A stretch of DNA of 49,021 nucleotides from Flavobacteriaceae bacterium (GTDB lineage Bacteria > Bacteroidota > Bacteroidia > Flavobacteriales > Flavobacteriaceae), in assembly GCA_947457105.1 (NCBI GenBank), contig CANGUP010000004.1, positions 1-49,021 of the forward strand, given 5' to 3'. Both the position numbers and the translations under genes were made by a program. A model generated the notes under the pieces. It was given only the letters and a program-made list of their open reading frames with translations, ran no database searches and was not told where the DNA came from. Each line of letters opens with the position of its first letter. The stretch's first letter is position 1. This document shows positions 19,982 to 29,008 of this stretch, one piece after another.

Positions 19982-20547
19982 TAACTATTTTTTTTGACTA
20001 TTCTTGCAGGATTTCCTACAGCAACTCCATTTACTGGAACATCTTTAACAACCACAGCTCCTGCACCAATTATGGCATTATCACCAATGGTTACACCTCC
20101 AATTACAATACATCCGGCGTGCAACTTTACATTATTTCCAATGATTGGTTTTTTACCCTCTTTTTCACCCAAAGTAACTAGATGATTTACATAAACATTT
20201 TCTCCAATAGAAGCAGCGTTAAGTATTGTTGCATATGGATGAGCTAATTGCAATCCGGCTCCTATTTTAGTGTGTGTATCGATTATAAATGAGTCTTGTT
20301 TGGGATAGAAAATTCGTAATATTTTCGAGAAAATCCCTTGTGTTCTGAAGTAAAACAAAGTTCTATAATACTTACTCAATAGTAACTCTTTAGTTAAATC
20401 ATAACATTGATTAATAACTCCTTGCTTTGTTGTAGTTCTAGCATACAAATCTCGAACAATAACCTCTTTATTACTAGATAACAAAAACAATATTCCATGC
20501 GGAATAAAAAATAATTGACCAATAAATAAAATTAGTGTTCTCATCAT
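19981..20547 (-). CDS. Serine acetyltransferase-like hexapeptide acyltransferase
   Basis: IDTHTKIGAGLQLAHPYATILNAASIGENVYVNHLVTLGE...PIIGNNVKLHAGCIVIGGVTIGDNAIIGAGAVVVKDVP. Confidence 0.8.
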   Translation of the reverse strand: MMRTLILFIGQLFFIPHGILFLLSSNKEVIVRDLYARTTTKQGVINQCYDLTKELLLSKYYRTLFYFRTQGIFSKILRIFYPKQDSFIIDTHTKIGAGLQLAHPYATILNAASIGENVYVNHLVTLGEKEGKKPIIGNNVKLHAGCIVIGGVTIGDNAIIGAGAVVVKDVPVNGVAVGNPARIVKKNS

Positions 20548-21650
20548 GATTTAGCAAATATAATAGTATTCCATAGATTCATCACTTTTGAAAGAATATA
20601 ATTCGATGCATTATGTTTTGTATTGTTTCCTAAAGTATCCAAAAGTAGAGTATCATTAGAGAGTTCCTCTAGTCGATTTACAAAAGTATTTTGGTCTTCA
20701 ACTGGTATTAAAAAACCATCTTTTGCTTCGTGAATAATGTTTCTTGGTCCAGTAGGGCAATCAAAAGAAATTACAGGAACACCTACAGCATTAGCTTCTA
20801 AAATAACCATAGGAAAACATTCTTGAATAGAGGTCATTAATAAAATCCTTGCGCTTTGTAAAACCTTTAAAACTTCATTAGTTTGTCCTTTGAATATTAT
20901 TGTTGATTGCAATTGCTTATCTTGAACTAAATTAAATATTTTTTGATAATATTCATTCCCAATAGAACCATATAAATGCAATTCCCACTTTGGATGATTC
21001 TTGCAAAACTGTTCCCAAATTGCTACCATACTTTCTAATTGCTTTACTGGAGCAAATCTAACAATAGCTATGGCTACAAGTGGTCTTTGAGATAAAGCAA
21101 TTAAAGGTTCGTTTAACTCCTCCTCAATTGGATTTGGAATTACAACCGTGTTATTTGAATAATAAAAGCTTTGCTCTTCTTTACTCAAAACTACTAAATA
21201 ATCATATTTTGACTCAATAAAAATGAGTAGTCTATTTTTAATTCCTTGTCTAGTATCATAAAACTTAGTGTAATGAAACTCCTTTATTATTTTAGACTTT
21301 TTGGTTATCAAAAAAGGCAAAACATAAGTCATTGGAATATGCGACGCAACCAATATAAAATCGGGCTTTTTCTTAATTATAAATTGTTGAAGTCTAACAA
21401 TATTTTTAAGTAATTTTAAAACGCTCGTTAAACTAAAATAACTCTTTTTTCTATCAAAATCTATAGCCAAATCTTGAAATATAACCTCTTTATTTAATTT
21501 ATAAACTAAAGGCTTCCCTCCTTGTTCGGTGCTTAAAATAGTAACTTCATAGCCAAAAACAGTGCTCCAATAATTAGCTTTTATAGCAACCAATTTTTCA
21601 ATTCCACCATGAGAATGCATTTGATCGACTAGGATAACTATTTTTTTCAT
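20544..21650 (-). CDS. Glycosyltransferase family 4
   Basis: KKIVILVDQMHSHGGIEKLVAIKANYW...MTSIQECFPMVILEANAVGVPVISFDCPTGPRNII. Confidence 0.88.
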   Translation of the reverse strand: MKKIVILVDQMHSHGGIEKLVAIKANYWSTVFGYEVTILSTEQGGKPLVYKLNKEVIFQDLAIDFDRKKSYFSLTSVLKLLKNIVRLQQFIIKKKPDFILVASHIPMTYVLPFLITKKSKIIKEFHYTKFYDTRQGIKNRLLIFIESKYDYLVVLSKEEQSFYYSNNTVVIPNPIEEELNEPLIALSQRPLVAIAIVRFAPVKQLESMVAIWEQFCKNHPKWELHLYGSIGNEYYQKIFNLVQDKQLQSTIIFKGQTNEVLKVLQSARILLMTSIQECFPMVILEANAVGVPVISFDCPTGPRNIIHEAKDGFLIPVEDQNTFVNRLEELSNDTLLLDTLGNNTKHNASNYILSKVMNLWNTIIFAKS

Positions 21651-21683
21651 ATGTTTAAATATTATTTTTAAGAGGTAACATAT

Positions 21684-21743
21684 GGTATCGCTTTTTAATA
21701 ATAGGTGTTTGCTTGTGCAAAATTATTTTTAGTAGCGATTTCA
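21684..21743. repeat. Intergenic element copy 2 (GGTATCGCT ... CTTGTGCAA ... AGCGATTTCA)
   Basis: Homologous to 3460-3569; complementary ATCGCT/AGCGAT ends; terminal TCA is the stop codon of the 21741-22835 GT gene. Confidence 0.6.
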
Positions 21744-22835
21744 TGATGTCAACGATTTAAAAAGTGCATCCCATTGATTGCAAATTGTTTCAGGTAAAAA
21801 TCGCTTTACATTGACTTTTGCATTGTTTCCCATCTTAGTTCTCAAACCATCATTTTCGATTAGCAACAATAACTTTTGAGCCAATAATGTTATATCACCA
21901 TTAGAAACTAAAAAACCGTCTTCACCATCAGCAATAATATCGCTAGGACCATATGGACAATCAAACGACAAACATGGAACTCCACATGCCATAGCCTCAA
22001 TTAACACCATTCCGAAACCTTCATAACGAGATGACATTATATATATAGAAGATTCTAAATATTTGACTTCTATATTTTTTACTGGATCAAAAAATTGGAC
22101 ATTGGAAGAAATCCCCAAAGAACTAGCTTGAGCTTCTAAACCTTCTGATGGCTCTTTCTTTCCGTAAATTTCTAATTGCCAATCTGGCTGTTGAGCAACC
22201 ACTTTTTGCCATGCTTGCAATAATAAATCATAACCTTTCTGATGACTTTGTTTACCTACCGCAATAACTTTTTTAGCAGTTAGAGTAGCAGAGGCTTCTG
22301 GATAAAAAGACAACGGATTAGAAATAACTTCTAAATTTTGTAAAGGCCATTCTTTTCTATTTTCGTTAGTAAGCACAACGAATTTATCGTATTTTTTTGC
22401 TAAAACATTCATCAAAAAGAATTGAAACTTTGTGGCAGTTCTTTTTAAAAATCCTGCATTTTTTCCAATCGAAATGGTTTTGGAAACATGACGTTCATAA
22501 ACCATTTTGGCTTTTGACTTAATCAATAAAGGAAGAAAAAAAGCTTTCAATCCATCATCGCAAACCAAAATCACATCAGGTTTTACTTGAGAAACCACCT
22601 TTTTTAACCCAGAAATATAACTTTTTATATACGATACTGGATTTCCTGAAACTGAAATACTTTGCAAATTTATTTTAGGACTAAAGTCATAAAACAAATT
22701 GAGATGCGAATCATTCAAACAAACAATATGAACTTCATAACCCATCTTTTCAGCCAAATAACTTGCCTTGATAGATAGAACACGTTCCAATCCACCTGAG
22801 CCATTTAAACCGTTTGTGATGTATAATAGTTTCAT
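21741..22835 (-). CDS. Glycosyltransferase family 4 (paralog of the adjacent 20544-21650 gene)
   Basis: KLLYITNGLNGSGGLERVLSIKASYLAEKMGYEV...MSSRYEGFGMVLIEAMACGVPCLSFDCPYGPSDII. Confidence 0.9.
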   Translation of the reverse strand: MKLLYITNGLNGSGGLERVLSIKASYLAEKMGYEVHIVCLNDSHLNLFYDFSPKINLQSISVSGNPVSYIKSYISGLKKVVSQVKPDVILVCDDGLKAFFLPLLIKSKAKMVYERHVSKTISIGKNAGFLKRTATKFQFFLMNVLAKKYDKFVVLTNENRKEWPLQNLEVISNPLSFYPEASATLTAKKVIAVGKQSHQKGYDLLLQAWQKVVAQQPDWQLEIYGKKEPSEGLEAQASSLGISSNVQFFDPVKNIEVKYLESSIYIMSSRYEGFGMVLIEAMACGVPCLSFDCPYGPSDIIADGEDGFLVSNGDITLLAQKLLLLIENDGLRTKMGNNAKVNVKRFLPETICNQWDALFKSLTS

Positions 22836-22838
22836 GAA

Positions 22839-24002
22839 TTATGTATGGAAAATCGTTCTTAAACAAAATCCTTGTGTAAATGGTAAAATATCAAAGTGTT
22901 GCGAATGCACTCCAATAGTTTTAGTATCGCCTTGTGAAAAATCTACAACACCATCTCTTCGAGTTACTTGTTTTAAATAATTTAGAGCTTTAACTTTGGC
23001 TTGTTCACTTTCAGTAGCAATCGTTGAAATAGCTTTAGCTTTGGCAAAAAACCACGCTAAAGTGGCTGTAGTCGAGGAATCAAATTGAGATTGTCTATTC
23101 GTTATCAACCAATTCCAACTGCCATTATCATTTTGAAAAGAGAGTGCCATTTTCCCAAAAGCAATGACCATTTGAGTTACTTCTTCCTTTTCTGGATGAG
23201 ATTCTGGTAATTCACTCCAAGCATCAATTAATCCAATGGCATACCAACCTAAACCTCGTCCCCAACCGAATAATCCGACTGGTAAATTTGTTTTAATATT
23301 GTATGTATGACATGGTATAAAATGAGACGCTAACATTCCGTGAGCATTAAAAACACGTATTTGATTAATTCCTAAAGCAACCGCCTCTGGTTGATTAAAT
23401 AGTAAACCATAACGTACTAAAAATGGAGAAATGAAACCAATAGTATCTACATAACGATAATCTGAAGTATGCTTTCTATAGGCAATTGTACCATCAGTTC
23501 CTTTCAAATTTAAAATCATTTCGTACAAAAAATCGAAAGATGGTTTATAGTTTGCAAAATCAAAATTATCTAATTTCAATAAAGCATAACCTAAAATTAC
23601 TGAATCAACTTCTGCAGGTTTTACAATCCAATGACCTTGAGAAGTTAACTTTGATGACACAAAAGAAGCAATAGAAGCATTTACAGCAGCATCATTTGTT
23701 GCTTTTTGAGATTCATTCAATCCTAATAACAAAGCAGCTTCTTGCCAACTTTGAATAGCATTTCGCTTATAATTTCCTCTGAAAATATCAATGATTATTA
23801 ATCTATTATTATCTGTGACTTTAATTGTAGGTGTTTTTTTTAACCACTTTAGAGAGATGGTTTTTACTTTTTCTTTCCAAAGCATTTCGTTTGAAAGACT
23901 TCCAATTTTAATTCTACTTTGCCAAGTATTCAATTGCGGATACAAATCAACAACAAGAACGAATAAAATTGAAACTACCAATATAATTAGTACGTAAACC
24001 AT
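22839..24002 (-). CDS. Glycoside hydrolase family 88/105-like protein (unsaturated glycuronyl hydrolase-like) with N-terminal TM segment
   Basis: N-terminal MVYVLIILVVSILFVLVVDL anchor; RYVDTIGFISPFLVRYG, GLFGWGRGLGWYAIGLIDAW, FQNDNGSWNW, DSSTTATLAWFFAKA resemble GH88/GH105. Confidence 0.75.
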   Translation of the reverse strand: MVYVLIILVVSILFVLVVDLYPQLNTWQSRIKIGSLSNEMLWKEKVKTISLKWLKKTPTIKVTDNNRLIIIDIFRGNYKRNAIQSWQEAALLLGLNESQKATNDAAVNASIASFVSSKLTSQGHWIVKPAEVDSVILGYALLKLDNFDFANYKPSFDFLYEMILNLKGTDGTIAYRKHTSDYRYVDTIGFISPFLVRYGLLFNQPEAVALGINQIRVFNAHGMLASHFIPCHTYNIKTNLPVGLFGWGRGLGWYAIGLIDAWSELPESHPEKEEVTQMVIAFGKMALSFQNDNGSWNWLITNRQSQFDSSTTATLAWFFAKAKAISTIATESEQAKVKALNYLKQVTRRDGVVDFSQGDTKTIGVHSQHFDILPFTQGFCLRTIFHT

Positions 24003-24008
24003 ATATTT

Positions 24009-24569
24009 TTATTTAACAAATCCTACAGAGTTTTCCATCTTTTCTATCATTTCATGCTTCATAGTATCAGAAATTGAAAATTCTAAAGTGTATTCTTCTC
24101 CAAATTTTGGTGCACCCTCGAAAGTTGATTTCAATTTAGTTTCATATTCGGCAATCGTGCAAATAACTCTTGCTGGATTTCCTGCTACAACAACATTTGG
24201 AGGAACCGATTTAGATACAATACTTCCTGCTCCAACTATGGAATTATGACCAATAGTTACACCTGGCATTATAAAAGCTCTAGCACCAATAAAACAATTA
24301 TTTCCTATTTTAATTTTACCGATTCTGGTATAATTCAAACTTCGTTTTGTGCTTGTATCGTGTGCTAACAAGTAAACTTGAGGCGCAAATACAACATCAT
24401 CTCCAATTTCAATAAGCCACGAATGAGCATAATCAATGATACAACCTTGTAAACCATAACAATTTTTTCCAACCTTCATTCCTGCTTTTAAATTTGCTTC
24501 TAAGGTGAGTTGTTCTGATGATATTCCTATTAATTTGTAATATATCTTCTGGAAAATTCTTTGAATCAT
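24009..24569 (-). CDS. Hexapeptide acyltransferase (WcaF/maltose O-acetyltransferase-like)
   Basis: IGKIKIGNNCFIGARAFIMPGVTIGHNSIVGAGSIVSKSVPPNVVVAGNPARVI. Confidence 0.85.
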   Translation of the reverse strand: MIQRIFQKIYYKLIGISSEQLTLEANLKAGMKVGKNCYGLQGCIIDYAHSWLIEIGDDVVFAPQVYLLAHDTSTKRSLNYTRIGKIKIGNNCFIGARAFIMPGVTIGHNSIVGAGSIVSKSVPPNVVVAGNPARVICTIAEYETKLKSTFEGAPKFGEEYTLEFSISDTMKHEMIEKMENSVGFVK

Positions 24570-24570
24570 A

Positions 24571-25482
24571 CTATTTTACAATTAGTGGTTTCATTTTTAA
24601 ATAGGAATAATAACCTCTCGGAAACAAAATTAAATATAAACATTTAGCTTTAAAGGTAGGAAGTTTATCAAAATAACTAGTTTCACTCAACAAAGAGTTA
24701 ATTACTAAATGAATAAAACTCCACAAATAATCCTTAGGATATCTTGAAAAAGAATACGTTTGATTAGCTATCAATTGAAAATAAGAAAAAGCTAATGATT
24801 TGACATACCACAGTTTATATGAACTATCTGTCAGTCCTTCTTCTAAATATTCTTTGAATTGAATTACTTTATTTTGAGCTAAAACATTATATTTTTTAGA
24901 CATTTCATGCCATACAACTGCTTCAAATACAAATCGAATTCCTTCTGCTTCTGGAAATGGATATTCCTTCATCACACTTGTTTTGAAAGCAACTGATTTA
25001 TCACCTCTTAGATGATATTTCAAATAATAATCAGAAAAAGACAATTGCCATTCGTCTTCCAAAAAAGCATCGCCAACACGTTGACCATTTGTGAATTCTG
25101 ACAAACCAATTAGTCCACAAACTTTTGAATTATCCTTTATTTTTTGCCAACCACTATCTATTAATTCTAAAGCATTATTAGATAAAAAATCATCACTATC
25201 AATAATACAAAAGAAGTCACCCTGCGCTTTTTGAACGCCTAAGTTAATAGCTGTATGTTTGCCGCCATTGGGTTTGTAATAATAAGAAATCGGGATTTTC
25301 TGTTCTTCAATAAAAGTATCCACAACTGCTTTAGTGCCATCAGTACTGCCATCATCAACAATAAGCCACTCAAAAGCAGTGGTGTTTTGTTGCAACAAAC
25401 TCTGATACAATCGAGGTAATAAAGAACCTCTATTGAAGCAAGGAGTAAATATAGTGATGTTAAATTCCTTAGACATCTTCAA
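24571..25482 (-). CDS. Glycosyltransferase family 2
   Basis: ITIFTPCFNRGSLLPRLYQSL...WLIVDDGSTDGTKAVV...DFFCIIDSDDFLS. Confidence 0.9.
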   Translation of the reverse strand: MKMSKEFNITIFTPCFNRGSLLPRLYQSLLQQNTTAFEWLIVDDGSTDGTKAVVDTFIEEQKIPISYYYKPNGGKHTAINLGVQKAQGDFFCIIDSDDFLSNNALELIDSGWQKIKDNSKVCGLIGLSEFTNGQRVGDAFLEDEWQLSFSDYYLKYHLRGDKSVAFKTSVMKEYPFPEAEGIRFVFEAVVWHEMSKKYNVLAQNKVIQFKEYLEEGLTDSSYKLWYVKSLAFSYFQLIANQTYSFSRYPKDYLWSFIHLVINSLLSETSYFDKLPTFKAKCLYLILFPRGYYSYLKMKPLIVK

Positions 25483-26671
25483 GCAATTGGTAAAATTTGG
25501 TTACTTCATTTTCTGTACCAAAGGTAGTATTTTTCAATTGTATAGTCACAATTTCTCGAAGTGTACTATCATTTATAAAAAGAGCCAACTTTTCAGCAAT
25601 AGACTCCGCATTCATTGCGGCTATTAATCCCGTAACGCCATCAACTATTTGGTCTTTAGCCGAACTAAAATCAGTAATAACTATTGGCTTATGCAAAAGT
25701 TTAGCTTCTTCTAAAGAGATGGATTTTCCTTCATAAAACGAAGGCAACAAAAAAGCCGATGCTTTGCTGATATAAGCATAAGGATTGCTCTTCAAGCCAA
25801 GAAAAAATAAATGAGAAGCTATTCCATAACGTTGTGCTTCAAGCAACAAATTCTCTTTTTGATTCCCCTCACCAATAAGATACCAGCGAACAGCATAGCC
25901 TTGCTCAACCAAAATCTTAAGCGCTTCTAATCCCATAAAAAGCCCTTTTTCGTGTGCAATTCGTCCAACAAAAACAATATTAAAGAACCCAGATTCAAAG
26001 TCAAATTCAATAGGCTCTTTACTTAAATCTTTTAATACTTTAGAAGAAATAACATTTTCTATAGTGACAATCTTCAATTTAAATTGCGGTTGCTGTAGTT
26101 GCAATCGCTCGGTCAATCCTTCGGAAACGGTAACAATATGATCTAATTGTTCAAAATAGTACTGCTCATGCTGAAAATCCAATTGCAATTTCTCTAAATC
26201 AGTGTGAATCCAACCAATTTTAGTTTTGGCTTTAACTTTATCTACACAAAAATAAATTGGATTTTTTTCTTGAAAACCAACTGCAATATCATATTCTTTG
26301 TCAAGCGGTGATAATCCTTTGACATAATACTTCCAAAAATACTGTTCAACAGCAACACCACTTTGATGCTTTTTAGACAATAAATACAAGTGCAAGCGCA
26401 ACCAGATGGCTTTAAAATTAAAATTTTTTACGGCTTTCAACAAAGCACTTGTCGTGCTCGAATACAAATAAGGAACAATCTTCTGTTCCCGTAAAATGTG
26501 TACTTCTTTAGGTAAATTTTCAAAAAAAACGCCTTCGTGCTTGAACACAAAAAGATCTACAGCATACTTGCTATAATCAATAGTTTGCAACAGGGAAACC
26601 AACGCTTTTTCAGCACCGCCACAATTCAGATTATTGATAATAAAAAGGAGATTTTTTTTATTTTCAGCCAT
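25469..26671 (-). CDS. Glycosyltransferase family 4
   Basis: NLLFIINNLNCGGAEKALVSLLQTIDY...FVGRIAHEKGLFMGLEALKIL...PSFYEGKSISLEEAKLLHKPIVITDFSSAKDQI. Confidence 0.9.
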   Translation of the reverse strand: MAENKKNLLFIINNLNCGGAEKALVSLLQTIDYSKYAVDLFVFKHEGVFFENLPKEVHILREQKIVPYLYSSTTSALLKAVKNFNFKAIWLRLHLYLLSKKHQSGVAVEQYFWKYYVKGLSPLDKEYDIAVGFQEKNPIYFCVDKVKAKTKIGWIHTDLEKLQLDFQHEQYYFEQLDHIVTVSEGLTERLQLQQPQFKLKIVTIENVISSKVLKDLSKEPIEFDFESGFFNIVFVGRIAHEKGLFMGLEALKILVEQGYAVRWYLIGEGNQKENLLLEAQRYGIASHLFFLGLKSNPYAYISKASAFLLPSFYEGKSISLEEAKLLHKPIVITDFSSAKDQIVDGVTGLIAAMNAESIAEKLALFINDSTLREIVTIQLKNTTFGTENEVTKFYQLLEDV

Positions 26672-27848
26672 TTATTATTTTATAAAATTTATCTATTTCA
26701 TCTTCTGAACCTAAAGATTCTTTAGATAAATGTAAAGATAATTCATTTTGTAAACTCTCATTTTGCAATAAACTTGTTAAAGCATCTGCCAAACTATTGG
26801 CATCCATCTCACAAATAATTCCATTTTTTAAATGGTTAATTTGGTCTTTTGCTGTGGTAAAATTGGTAACCACAATCGGTTTATGCAAGAGCTTTGCTTC
26901 ATCCAATGCAATTGATTTTCCTTCATATCTTGAAGGTTGTACAAAAATTGTGGTTTGCTTTATATACGGATAGGGATTCTCTTTAATACCCAACAAAACA
27001 ACATGCTGTTCTAAACCATGCTTAGTAATAACTTGTTCTAAAACTGTACGCTCTGCTCCTTCACCAATGATGTACCAAACAAAATTTAAACCTTGCTTTT
27101 TCAGCAATGCAGCTGCTTCAACTGCTATGTCAAATCCTTTTTGTGGGTGCAATCGACCTATTGATAATAAACTTGGTTTTGTAGTATCAATAGTTACTGA
27201 TTCTTCTGCCATTTGATGAATTAATTTGGCAGAAACTATATTGTATAACAATTGTACTTTATCTTTTTGGGTTGGGAAAACCTCTTTTAAAACCATCACA
27301 CATTGTTCAGATACCGTGGCGATAGTATTCAACTTTTCAAAATAAGGCAAATCGAAAGAAGCGTCTAAATCCAATTTCATATAATCGTTGTGAATAAAAC
27401 CAATTTTCTTATTTGCTTTTACGCAATCAACAACAAAATAAATAGATGATTTTTCTAAAAAACCAATGGCTGCATCATAAACTTTTGAGGACGTCACAAT
27501 CGATTGTTTCAAATGCTTCCATGAATATTGTTCCGCTTTACCTTTATTTTTGATTATATTAGATTTAAAAGTATACAGTAGTCTTGAAAAAGCCAAACCT
27601 AATTTTCCTTGTTTTAAAAAACTAACAATAGCGAAAGACAATCTAGAAGTAAATGTTTTATAATCGTCGTTAAGATAAAGTAGCTTAACATTTTTTGGCA
27701 ATTGCTTTAAGAAGATTCCTTTTGGCGCAAACAATACCAAATCTACATCATACTGTTCATAGTTGATACAGTTCAATAAAGTCACCAAACTCTTTTCACC
27801 GCCACCGGCTTCAAGACTTGGAAGTACAAAAAGTAATTGTTGCTTCAT
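26664..27848 (-). CDS. Glycosyltransferase family 4 (tandem paralog of 25469-26671)
   Basis: QLLFVLPSLEAGGGEKSLVTLLNCINY...LSIGRLHPQKGFDIAVEAAALL...PSRYEGKSIALDEAKLLHKPIVVTNFTTAKDQI. Confidence 0.9.
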   Translation of the reverse strand: MKQQLLFVLPSLEAGGGEKSLVTLLNCINYEQYDVDLVLFAPKGIFLKQLPKNVKLLYLNDDYKTFTSRLSFAIVSFLKQGKLGLAFSRLLYTFKSNIIKNKGKAEQYSWKHLKQSIVTSSKVYDAAIGFLEKSSIYFVVDCVKANKKIGFIHNDYMKLDLDASFDLPYFEKLNTIATVSEQCVMVLKEVFPTQKDKVQLLYNIVSAKLIHQMAEESVTIDTTKPSLLSIGRLHPQKGFDIAVEAAALLKKQGLNFVWYIIGEGAERTVLEQVITKHGLEQHVVLLGIKENPYPYIKQTTIFVQPSRYEGKSIALDEAKLLHKPIVVTNFTTAKDQINHLKNGIICEMDANSLADALTSLLQNESLQNELSLHLSKESLGSEDEIDKFYKIING

Positions 27849-29005
27849 TAAGTTAATTCAAATAAATGTGTTACCGCTTTCTTAGCATTTTCTTTAATAG
27901 TAGGAATGTTATTAGCTAAAGTTTGAATTAGCTGTTGTTCCTCTGATACCATTTCATCAAAAGCTGTTATTAATTTTTTACTATCTGAAATTTCATTGAT
28001 ACTTAAAACTAATTTTTCTTCACCAAAAATATCTTTAGCTATACCTTTAGATTTTACGCTATAACCCAAAACTAAAGTCGGAATTAAAGAAGAGTAAGCT
28101 GCAATAGTAGCATGTGTTCTGGCACCAATAAAGAAACGCATTTTAGCAATTAATCCTTTATATTCAATAGCATTTAAGTTATTTGGTAAAAGTAAAACAC
28201 GTTTAGTAGTTTTAAAATCATTATAGAATTGTTGCAATACTTCATGGTCGTCATTTCCGGGAACCATAACATGAGGCGTTAAAGCTATAGTCATAGAAGT
28301 AGTGCCAAGAATGTGTTGAATCAATTCATAGGCTGCTTTTTTAGAAGCTTCATTAAGTTGCCATACTAAAGGACTAAAATTGAATCCGATAGTATTACCT
28401 TCTTGCCAACCCTCTGGTAAAGGTACCTCTTCTTTCTGCATGGTAAAAGCTCCATCGGCAACCAATTTTACATTTGCTACGCCTTTATCTTTTAAAACAG
28501 TGTAGGTTAAACTCTCTCTAGCCAATACTAAATCCATCGATTTTAAATCGGCTATTTTAAGTTCTGATAAATCTTCATCTCCTATGGATGCGCCCCAAAG
28601 TACCAAGTTCTTTCCTGCTTTTTTTATCAATCGATCTACTTCATAAATCCAAGGTTGCTCACCATAGCAATAGTTATCGCCACCAATGGAAAGAAAAACA
28701 TCATGTTCTGGAATTAAATCAATGATTTTTTTAAACTTATATCTTTGATAATAGGTCTCATCATTTTGAAATTTAATCTTTAATGCTGAAATGAAACCAG
28801 GAATAGAATATTTTGAAATTTCATTCTGCGGAGTAGCATACAAAGTATCAATAAGCGGTATTTCTTTATCGGTTTCAGCATCAAATGAAGCTACATTTAC
28901 AATAGCATTCGGATTTTTAGCTTTAATTAAATCAACTGCTGTTCTTAGTATAGCCTCACATCCTCTATTCAAACTTCCTCCATGAAAAAACAATAATATC
29001 TTCAT
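27848..29005 (-). CDS. Polysaccharide pyruvyl transferase family protein
   Basis: KILLFFHGGSLNRGCEAILRTAVDLI...FLSIGGDNYCYGEQPWIYEVDRLIKKAGKNLVLWGASIGDED...MDLVLARESLTYTVLKDKGV...FIGARTHATIAAYSSLIPTLVLGYSVKSKGIA. Confidence 0.9.
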   Translation of the reverse strand: MKILLFFHGGSLNRGCEAILRTAVDLIKAKNPNAIVNVASFDAETDKEIPLIDTLYATPQNEISKYSIPGFISALKIKFQNDETYYQRYKFKKIIDLIPEHDVFLSIGGDNYCYGEQPWIYEVDRLIKKAGKNLVLWGASIGDEDLSELKIADLKSMDLVLARESLTYTVLKDKGVANVKLVADGAFTMQKEEVPLPEGWQEGNTIGFNFSPLVWQLNEASKKAAYELIQHILGTTSMTIALTPHVMVPGNDDHEVLQQFYNDFKTTKRVLLLPNNLNAIEYKGLIAKMRFFIGARTHATIAAYSSLIPTLVLGYSVKSKGIAKDIFGEEKLVLSINEISDSKKLITAFDEMVSEEQQLIQTLANNIPTIKENAKKAVTHLFELT

Positions 29006-29008
29006 AAT

